Positions 8,740 to 14,443 of a stretch of DNA of 50,823 bases are shown here, one piece after another. Source of the stretch: Thermoplasmata archaeon (lineage in GTDB: Archaea; Thermoplasmatota; Thermoplasmata; Lutacidiplasmatales; UBA184). Location: NCBI GenBank assembly GCA_030041175.1, contig JASHOK010000040.1, positions 1 to 50,823 on the forward strand, in the 5' to 3' direction. A program made the position numbers and the translations under genes. The notes under the pieces were generated by a model. It was not told the DNA's origin. It did no database searches and saw nothing but the letters and a program-made list of their open reading frames with translations. The first letter of the stretch is position 1. Each line of letters opens with the position of its first letter.

Positions 8740-9926
8740 GCCGGCAGGCCGGCGATGCCGCCGGCTGGGACTCCAATCTGCGGTTGCCACCGGGCCCGGT
8801 GGATCCCACCGTCGGCCACGGAAAGTACCTGGTGCGACTTCCGGTGGGATGCAAGGCGCGGCCGCGGCTGGGCGGGCCCCACCTCGTGCACGAGCGTATT
8901 CATGTGCCGGAGCCCCGCGCAGTGCGTGCACCAGGCCCACTCGTACGCCAGGAGCGAGTCGACGACGCAGTGGGAGCAGAGGTGGGAGTGGCAGTCCCCA
9001 CAGCGGCTCCAGAATTTCGGATCGTGAATCCACTTCCGGCAGGACGCGCAGCGCACCGACGGTGTCGCCGGATGGCGGGAGCTCGGGTGGGAGTGAACCG
9101 TATCGCTGCTGGGGCTGACAGCCCGGAGGTGCGGGGGCATGGGCTGGCAGGCTTCCTCGGCAACGGCCGTCGTCCCCGCCGATCCGGGCGCCGGTGCCGA
9201 AGGCACAGGGCCTTCGACCGGAGTAACCGAAGCGGTTTGGATCGCAACAGGCGGGGCGAGTCCTGCGGGCTCCGGAGCCGCGGGGGGCAACCGTTGAATG
9301 TCTCCGGAACGCCGAGACGCCCAGTACGCGGGTTCGTTCGCGACCAGCGTTTCGAGCGCGACCGGCTCCCCCTCTTCGTGCAGCAAGGGCGCGTCTGGCT
9401 TCGGCGCCACGTAGGCGGTTTCCGGGACCGGGGCGACCAGTCCGACCGGTAGCTCCCCGGGAGTCGTGCTCCAGCTCTGCCAGAGCACATCGGCGACCTC
9501 GGGACTAGAGGCCGCGGCCATCCACGAGGTGGACCAGTGTTCGGGGAGTTCCGAGGGCGTCTGTAGCTCCGACCCTTCGGCGTATCCGAGGCGCTCGTCC
9601 TCAGCGAGGCCGGAGGTCGGCGTCCAGTCGACAGCGCTCTTCCGACGCGGTCCAGACGCGGAGAGTGCGGGCGCACGGGGAGCCGCCCCTACAGACGTGA
9701 CAGACGGAACGACGACGGCTCCGGCCATCAGGGCCACGCCCACGATGAGCAGGCCCAACGACGCTGGTCCGCTCCCGGTCCAGGATCCGTTCCAGAGCAA
9801 GAAGAGGCTGACCGCGAGCACGCCAGCGCCGGTCGCCGCGAATCCGACGCGCAGCGTTCCGCCCCGAGACGAGGTCCCGGGTGTCGAAGCGGGGACTGGG
9901 TCGCTCCGTCGACGGTCTGCCGGCAT
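8736..9926 (-). CDS. Two-helix membrane protein with a C-terminal FYVE/PHD-like cross-brace zinc finger
   Basis: A 396-residue protein. Two transmembrane segments lie near the N-terminus (about 25-45 and 55-78). A long, low-complexity Pro/Ala/Ser/Glu linker of about 200 residues follows, then a cysteine cluster at residues 293-336. The spacing is C-x2-C-x12-C-x2-C-x4-C-x2-C-x12-C-x2-C, the eight-ligand pattern of FYVE/PHD-type cross-brace fingers; the basic RRHHCR motif that binds PI3P in true FYVE domains is absent. Start ATG 9926 is chosen because the frame upstream lies antisense to nothing conserved and overlaps the next gene in another frame. Function unknown; a membrane-tethered scaffold is a guess. 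Confidence 0.6.
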   Translation of the reverse strand: MPADRRRSDPVPASTPGTSSRGGTLRVGFAATGAGVLAVSLFLLWNGSWTGSGPASLGLLIVGVALMAGAVVVPSVTSVGAAPRAPALSASGPRRKSAVDWTPTSGLAEDERLGYAEGSELQTPSELPEHWSTSWMAAASSPEVADVLWQSWSTTPGELPVGLVAPVPETAYVAPKPDAPLLHEEGEPVALETLVANEPAYWASRRSGDIQRLPPAAPEPAGLAPPVAIQTASVTPVEGPVPSAPAPGSAGTTAVAEEACQPMPPHLRAVSPSSDTVHSHPSSRHPATPSVRCASCRKWIHDPKFWSRCGDCHSHLCSHCVVDSLLAYEWAWCTHCAGLRHMNTLVHEVGPAQPRPRLASHRKSHQVLSVADGGIHRARWQPQIGVPAGGIAGLPA

Positions 9927-10056
9927 CGATGGCGACGGAGTCGTTCGAAAGAGAGGGTGGATGAACCTATCCCCGGACGGGAACGGCGCCGGGCTGGCTA
10001 CCGCCCGAGAGCCTGCTCGCCGGCGGATTCGGTGAGCGACGAATATCTCCAGCGAC

Positions 10057-11019
10057 CTACGGGCTCGTCGGACTCGGAGATCGGTACTCGGTGACCAGCG
10101 GCGGAACGCCGTCGCGATAGGACGGGAACTGGAAGGCCACGTCCAGCTCGGCTTTGATCCGAGCGTTTCGGCCCCGAACATTGGCCGCCGCGGTTTCGGC
10201 GGCCGCACGGCCGACGACCAGGCCGGCGACCCAGAGGGGCACGTGACGGTGGGGCACCGGCGCGTGAAGTTGCTCGGCCAGGAATTGGACGAACTCCCCC
10301 TGGCGCGCCGGGGCGTCGTCGACCACGACGTACCGACGGCCCACCGGCCGTTGTTCGACGACCGCCACGATGGCCCGAGCCACATCCTCGGCCGATACCA
10401 AGGGTATCCAGTTCTGGGGGTCGCCGACCATCGCAAAGCGTCCCCGCTCGATCCGGCGGAGGTAATCCGGGAACCAGCCGACCGAGCCGTAGATGAGGCC
10501 CATATGCAGGGCGACCAGCGGGAGTCCCCACGAGTGACTGGCCGCTTCCAGAACGGGCCGTATCTGGGAGCCGATGCGTCCGAAACCGTGGGGCCGGACG
10601 TTGATCGGGCTCGTCTCGTCCACGAACCGGTCCGGACCTGGGACCAGCTCATCGAGTCCGGTTAACCACACGTAGGACCCGAGCGGGGCATGGCCATTCC
10701 GGATTGCCTCCAGCAGGTTCTGCGTGAACTGAACCCTCTGCCTCCCGAGCCGGATTGCGCGTCGGGCAGTGAGCCGGCCCGGGGTCCGCGCCTGAGACGC
10801 GTCGATCACACTCGTGCAGTCACCGAGGTGATCCTGCCATGGACCCGGAGCCGCCAGGTCTCCCAGCACGGGCTCGGCGCCCATGGAAAGCATCAACGTC
10901 GCGCTGGAGTCGTTCCGCACCAGGGCTCGAACGTGGTGGCCGCGGTCCACCAGCCGGTGGATGAGGGGCTTCCCGACCAGGCCGGTCGCGCCGGCTACGA
11001 AGATCGTCTCGGGGACCAC
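10057..11019 (-). CDS. NAD(P)-binding epimerase/NmrA-like protein (atypical extended SDR)
   Basis: A 320-residue Rossmann-fold protein. The nucleotide-binding motif GATGLVGKPL sits at residues 10-19, followed by a basic residue pattern (RALVRN) that favours NADP(H). The middle contains a variable active-site region, and the C-terminal part has the substrate-side features of NAD-dependent epimerase/dehydratase or NmrA-type proteins. The classic YxxxK pair is not evident, so it may be a regulator or a reductase of the atypical group. Start is GTG 11019. The zinc-finger membrane gene lies 130 nt downstream on the same strand. Substrate cannot be inferred. Confidence 0.75.
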   Translation of the reverse strand: MVPETIFVAGATGLVGKPLIHRLVDRGHHVRALVRNDSSATLMLSMGAEPVLGDLAAPGPWQDHLGDCTSVIDASQARTPGRLTARRAIRLGRQRVQFTQNLLEAIRNGHAPLGSYVWLTGLDELVPGPDRFVDETSPINVRPHGFGRIGSQIRPVLEAASHSWGLPLVALHMGLIYGSVGWFPDYLRRIERGRFAMVGDPQNWIPLVSAEDVARAIVAVVEQRPVGRRYVVVDDAPARQGEFVQFLAEQLHAPVPHRHVPLWVAGLVVGRAAAETAAANVRGRNARIKAELDVAFQFPSYRDGVPPLVTEYRSPSPTSP

Positions 11020-11170
11020 GGAGCCGCCTCAGGGGCCCACCGCGCACCGGCACGGAGGATCGGAGCGGACCCCGACCTTTCCGCGGTGTGACGGGGGCGT
11101 GACCATTGGTCATTGAACGAAGCCGGACGCATACACCTTTCGCGCGACCAGGGGCAGGCGCTCCCGGCGC

Positions 11171-11758
11171 CTATCCGGCGGCCGAGCCTCCCGGGAGGAC
11201 GTAGAGGTAGACGTCCGCCTCCGGGTCGTATTCCGTGGGCGTCCACTCCGGGATCCGGTGACAGCGGCTGACAATCCGGGCACCGGGCCGGAGCTCCCGC
11301 TCGAACTTCGGCTTGAGTCGCGCCATCGCTCCGGGCCAGAGAAAGGCCGACACGACGGTGGCCTCCCGGAGGTCGGTCGAGAACATGTTGTCCCGTCGGA
11401 TCTCGATGCGGTCTGCGGCGGGGCCGAGAGCTCGTCGGAGCCGGAGGACTCCGTATCGCAGCGGCTCGATCTCGATCGCCCGCACTCGAGCCGCCCGTTC
11501 CCGGGCCGCCGGAAACGTGACGGCTCCGATGCCGGCGCCGAGCTCGAACAGGAAATCGTCCTCCGTCAACCGGGACAGGCGGAACATCGCGTCCACTGAC
11601 CGTCGAGGGGCTCCCTGGTACCCTGCTCCGAAGAGAAAGGAGGACATCCAGAAGTACGCGACCGACCCGGCGAAAGCGAACAGCACGGCGCCGGCGATGA
11701 AGTAGGGGGAGGAGAGGGGGACGGCCATCGCCGGCCTATCGAGTCCCCTCCGTTTCAC
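11171..11758 (-). CDS. Membrane-anchored SAM methyltransferase, FAM173-like
   Basis: A 195-residue protein with one N-terminal transmembrane helix (about 17-40) followed by a class I methyltransferase core. The SAM motif ELGAGIGAVTFPAAR and an acidic post-motif (AIEIEPLRYGV) are visible. The region after (FLWPGAMARLKPKFERELRPG, then IPEWTP) resembles the eukaryotic FAM173 lysine methyltransferases, which are also membrane-anchored and modify the ATP synthase c subunit or the ADP/ATP carrier. By analogy it may methylate a membrane protein; the target is unknown. GTG 11758 and ATG 11728 (residue 11) are both possible starts. Confidence 0.65.
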   Translation of the reverse strand: MKRRGLDRPAMAVPLSSPYFIAGAVLFAFAGSVAYFWMSSFLFGAGYQGAPRRSVDAMFRLSRLTEDDFLFELGAGIGAVTFPAARERAARVRAIEIEPLRYGVLRLRRALGPAADRIEIRRDNMFSTDLREATVVSAFLWPGAMARLKPKFERELRPGARIVSRCHRIPEWTPTEYDPEADVYLYVLPGGSAAG

Positions 11759-11865
11759 GACTGGGCACGGAAACTACGAAGACTCCGGGGACGGTCGCTC
11801 GAACGTCGTGGCGGCGGGGCCGACCGCGGTCCGGGGCGGAAACGATGCGAGTCGGCAAATACGCT

Positions 11866-11874
11866 CATAAAACC
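11866..11874 (+). promoter_or_regulatory. TATA-like box; leaderless start
   Basis: The sequence cataaaacc is centred about 26 nt before ATG 11896. This is the distance expected between TATA box and transcription start, so the 302-residue protein's mRNA is probably leaderless. Confidence 0.55.
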
Positions 11875-11895
11875 CTCCCCGCGTAATTCGGTAGG

Positions 11896-12804
11896 ATGTC
11901 CGCACCGGACCGGGCGAGCCCACTCCTGCGGCGGGTTCTGATGGCGGCGGGCTATCATCTCGAGGATCGGCCGCTCGGACTGAGAGCCATCCGCCGGGCC
12001 GACCGACGGGCGATCTTTGTCGTAGCCTCCGCGGGCTCTCTCGAGGAGCTGGCGTCGGAGTTCCCGGAAGAGTGCGTGCGGAGGACCCTCGTCTGCGCCG
12101 AGGAGCCCGGGGAGGCGGCCCGAGCCTTCGCGGCGGAGCACGGTCTCGAGGTCCTCGTGCCGGAAACCCTGAGCTCCGCGCTGGGAGAAATGCTCCTGCT
12201 GGGGCCACCGGTAGAATCGATCGAACCGGCGGCACCGGGGCCGGTCTCGACGCCGCCGCTCGCGTTTCCGAATCAGGAACGGACGATTCGGCCCCGCCTG
12301 CTTCGGGAGGACGCGGAGCGGATCGCCGGGGTCGATGGCTTCCGGTACACGCTTCGCCTCGTGCCGTACTACGTCTTTTCCTACCGGGTCCGGACGCCCG
12401 CCCCCCATGGCGGCGCCGGGCCGGTCACCGATCATCTGGCGGCGGTCAACGCGATCTCCGGGCGGGTGGAGTTCTGGGAGAACCGGGAACCGGAGTTCGT
12501 GGCCGAGGTGGCGGAACCGCACCAGCGGCTCGAACCCTCGCTGTCGGAGGCCTCCGCCCAGCGCGCCGCCGAGGAGGAGACCCGGCACCGCCACACGGTC
12601 AGCGTCGACCACAGCGAGCAGCACGGAGGCGCCCTCATCATCGAACGCCGGAAGGTCCCGCCCGGACCGGACGACCTCCACTTCGGTCCGCCCGTGCTGG
12701 TCCACTGTCCGTACTGGTACGTGGAGAGCGCCGAGGGGCGGGTCATCCTCGACGCCGTGACCGGGACGAAGTCGACCGACCGAGACATCGACTTCGGCAC
12801 GTAG
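11896..12804 (+). CDS. Conserved-looking protein with endonuclease-fold-like N-terminus and duplicated C-terminal motif
   Basis: A 302-residue soluble protein I cannot assign. The first 105 residues (GYHLEDRP, then alternating strands and helices ending HGLEVLVPETL) look like a degenerate Mrr/restriction-endonuclease-like fold without an obvious catalytic D-ExK set. The C-terminal part holds two copies of one pattern: VPYYVFSYRV followed by VNAISGRVEF, and CPYWYVES followed by LDAVTGTK. A charged helical segment separates them. The start at ATG 11896 follows a TATA box by 26 nt. The next gene is 47 nt downstream with its own TATA-like box. Confidence 0.6.
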   Translation: MSAPDRASPLLRRVLMAAGYHLEDRPLGLRAIRRADRRAIFVVASAGSLEELASEFPEECVRRTLVCAEEPGEAARAFAAEHGLEVLVPETLSSALGEMLLLGPPVESIEPAAPGPVSTPPLAFPNQERTIRPRLLREDAERIAGVDGFRYTLRLVPYYVFSYRVRTPAPHGGAGPVTDHLAAVNAISGRVEFWENREPEFVAEVAEPHQRLEPSLSEASAQRAAEEETRHRHTVSVDHSEQHGGALIIERRKVPPGPDDLHFGPPVLVHCPYWYVESAEGRVILDAVTGTKSTDRDIDFGT

Positions 12805-12824
12805 CCGCGCCGCCCGCCCACCGT

Positions 12825-12831
12825 CAAATAA
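12825..12831 (+). promoter_or_regulatory. TATA-like box for the metallo-beta-lactamase gene
   Basis: The sequence caaataa is centred 24 nt before GTG 12852, consistent with a leaderless transcript starting at or beside the GTG. Confidence 0.5.
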
Positions 12832-12851
12832 GCCCCGTTGCTCGCGTCGCC

Positions 12852-13463
12852 GTGCATCTCCGGCAGTTCGAGATCGGGCCGTATGCCAACTTCACGTATC
12901 TCGTCGATGACGGGGAGGGCGGCCCGGCCGCCGTGGTCGACCCTTCGTTCGGTGTCGAACCCGTGCTCGCGGCGATCGACGAACGGAACCTGAAGGTCGA
13001 GTACATTCTCAACACCCACAGCCACAAGGACCACTGGGCCGGCAATGCCGACATCAAGGAACGGACCGGTGCCAAGGTCGTCGCGCATCGGCTCGCCCCG
13101 CTCGGCCAGGACCTCTCGGTCGATGACGGAGACCGCGTGCTCTCGGGCCGGGTCCGATTCGAGGTCCTGCATACCCCCGGCCACACGCCGGACAGCGTGC
13201 TCTACATCTTCGACGGCAATGCGGCGACCGGGGACACGTTGTTCGTCGGCGAATGCGGTCGGACGGACCTGCCCGGAGGCGACCCCGGCATCCTGTACGA
13301 CAGCCTGTTCACCAAGGTCATCCGGCTCGACGACGCCACGGTGATCCTCCCGGGCCACGACTATGGCATGACCCCGACCTCGACGATCGGCCGCGAGAAA
13401 GCGGACAACTACGTGCTGCAGCCCCGGACCCGGGACGAGTTCATCCGGTTCATGCGGGAGTAG
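12852..13463 (+). CDS. Metallo-beta-lactamase-fold hydrolase, ETHE1/glyoxalase II-like
   Basis: A 203-residue MBL-fold enzyme. The metal site is visible as THSHKDHW (HxHxDH), TPGHTPDS, GDTLF and a late GHDYG. The phrases GECGRTDLPGGDP and the STIGREKADN tail match the ETHE1-like persulfide dioxygenase branch more closely than classic glyoxalase II, although in this group function cannot be settled from motifs alone. The start is GTG 12852: it gives the usual family N-terminus and lies one TATA distance from a caaataa box. The Cgi121 gene follows after 11 nt, so the two are probably co-transcribed. Confidence 0.8.
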   Translation: MHLRQFEIGPYANFTYLVDDGEGGPAAVVDPSFGVEPVLAAIDERNLKVEYILNTHSHKDHWAGNADIKERTGAKVVAHRLAPLGQDLSVDDGDRVLSGRVRFEVLHTPGHTPDSVLYIFDGNAATGDTLFVGECGRTDLPGGDPGILYDSLFTKVIRLDDATVILPGHDYGMTPTSTIGREKADNYVLQPRTRDEFIRFMRE

Positions 13464-13474
13464 GCCCGGTCCGG

Positions 13475-14044
13475 ATGTCGCCGATCCCAGTCGCTGAGAA
13501 GCGAACCCTCCAGGCGGTCGGCGCCCGACGCACGCAGGGGGGTAGCCCTAGCCGCTCCGAGCTGGTCCAGAGTCTGCGCAAGCTCTCGAGCGAGGGCGGA
13601 GGCATCGTGGCCCTGTTCGATGCGCGCTCGATCGCGGGCGAGCGACACCTGCTCTCCGCTTGGGCGCACATGGGCCGTACCCGGGCCCGAGGCGGGTCCC
13701 GGCTGCGCGACCGGGGCGCGGAGCTCGCCCTCTATCTGGCCGGGGACGACCAGCTGCCCCGAGCGCTGGCCAAGGTCGGCGTGGCGGACGACACCGACGA
13801 GTTCGTCGTCGTGGTCGAACGGCCCCGCGAGCTCGGTGGAGTCCTCGCGGCCTTTCGACTCGTCCAGGATGATGCCGTGTATCCGCGTGCCCCGACCGAG
13901 CCGGTACTGGAACGCCTCGGGATCTCCGAAGCGGAGCGCCGCGCCGTACCCGAGTCGGCCTGGGAGGGTCTGGTCCTGGAGCGGGTCGCGCTGCTCGAGC
14001 TCTCGGCGGCCCACGCCTCCGCGGAACCGACCACAAAACCTTAG
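13475..14044 (+). CDS. cgi121: KEOPS complex subunit Cgi121
   Basis: A 189-residue protein recognised as Cgi121 by the segment FDARSIAGERHLLSAWAHM and the later LALYLAGDDQLPRALAKVGV, which match the family's core. In KEOPS (Kae1, Bud32, Pcc1, Cgi121) this subunit binds tRNA, including its 3' CCA end, for the N6-threonylcarbamoyl modification of A37. The N-terminal 40 residues are an extension compared with short archaeal homologues (about 150). ATG 13475 lies 11 nt after the hydrolase stop. A tRNA-Gly gene begins 41 nt downstream. Confidence 0.75.
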   Translation: MSPIPVAEKRTLQAVGARRTQGGSPSRSELVQSLRKLSSEGGGIVALFDARSIAGERHLLSAWAHMGRTRARGGSRLRDRGAELALYLAGDDQLPRALAKVGVADDTDEFVVVVERPRELGGVLAAFRLVQDDAVYPRAPTEPVLERLGISEAERRAVPESAWEGLVLERVALLELSAAHASAEPTTKP

Positions 14045-14085
14045 GGAAGGAAGCCGCTCGCCCGCGCCGGTCCGGCGGCCCGTGT

Positions 14086-14185
14086 GCAGGCGTAATCTAA
14101 TGGTAGGATATCAGCCTTCCAAGCTGAATACCCGGGTTCGATTCGAACGGGCCTCGCGCCCGTCGCGAGACTCCCGGCGCCTGCA
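14086..14185 (+). tRNA. tRNA-Gly(TCC) with an intron in the T loop
   Basis: The gene has a perfect acceptor stem (14086-14092 with 14178-14184, discriminator A 14185), D arm ATCT/GGAT with loop AATGGTA, and anticodon stem TCAGC/GCTGA around CTTCCAA, giving anticodon TCC. The T stem is CCGGG (14132-14136) with CCCGG (14173-14177), but 36 nt rather than 7 separate them. Removing a 29-nt intron (14143-14171) leaves T loop TTCGATT and a 71-nt tRNA. No CCA is encoded. Confidence 0.9.
14143..14171 (+). other. tRNA-Gly intron at position 59/60 with BHB motif
   Basis: The predicted BHB is complete. The outer helix is the T stem. The 4-bp central helix pairs exon TTCG (14137-14140) with intron CGAG (14166-14169), including one G-U pair. 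The 3-nt bulges are 14141-14143 and 14170-14172. The inner helix (14144-14146 with 14163-14165, then 14148-14152 with 14158-14162) has one bulged A. Cutting each bulge after its second base gives these ends. This agreement between fold and mature tRNA fixes the otherwise ambiguous boundary. Confidence 0.85.
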
Positions 14186-14237
14186 TGCCGAACGGGACCT
14201 CCCCGTCGGACCTCCGTCGCCTGCCGCCCGAAGCTCA

Positions 14238-14282
14238 TCATTATGAGAATCGGGCCGGCTATCGGCCCGCAGCACCCGGTGC
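14238..14282 (+). promoter_or_regulatory. Promoter-like box and leader hairpins before tRNA-Ser
   Basis: A TATA-like cattatgag (14238-14246) lies about 39 nt before the tRNA. Between them is a perfect 7-bp inverted repeat (14251-14257 with 14263-14269, 5-nt loop). A smaller gcac/gtgc repeat (14272-14275 with 14279-14282) overlaps the first two bases of the tRNA and could compete with the acceptor stem in the precursor. Confidence 0.4.
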
Positions 14283-14364
14283 TGAGGTAGCCTAGTCCGG
14301 TAAGGCGCCAGTCTTGAAAACTGGTGGCGGTTCCGCCTCGGGAGTTCAAATCTCCCCCTCAGCG
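14281..14364 (+). tRNA. tRNA-Ser(TGA)
   Basis: A class II tRNA of 84 nt. Acceptor stem GCTGAGG/CCTCAGC with discriminator G, D stem GCC/GGC, anticodon stem CCAGT/ACTGG with loop CTTGAAA (anticodon TGA), a serine-type long variable arm and T arm GGGAG-TTCAAAT-CTCCC. No intron and no encoded CCA. mutS begins 80 nt downstream on the same strand. Confidence 0.95.
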
Positions 14365-14443
14365 CTCCTCTCCGGGATCGTTCTTCGCCCCCCGACCCGC
14401 GAACAAATCGCTAAGAACCTCCGGCCCGCTCGGCCGTCTCCCC

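Noticed and set aside
9927-10652. Upstream extension of the membrane zinc-finger gene
   Set aside because: The frame stays open but overlaps the epimerase-like gene in another frame and reads as low-complexity Arg/Ser/Pro. ATG 9926 before the membrane helices is the sensible start.
14086-14185. tRNA-Gly as a pseudogene
   Set aside because: All stems are intact and the insert forms a complete BHB whose cuts restore a standard T loop; random decay would not do this.
14324-14443. MutS start inside tRNA-Ser
   Set aside because: The first 40 codons of that frame overlap the tRNA gene and do not match MutS. ATG 14444 gives the normal N-terminus.
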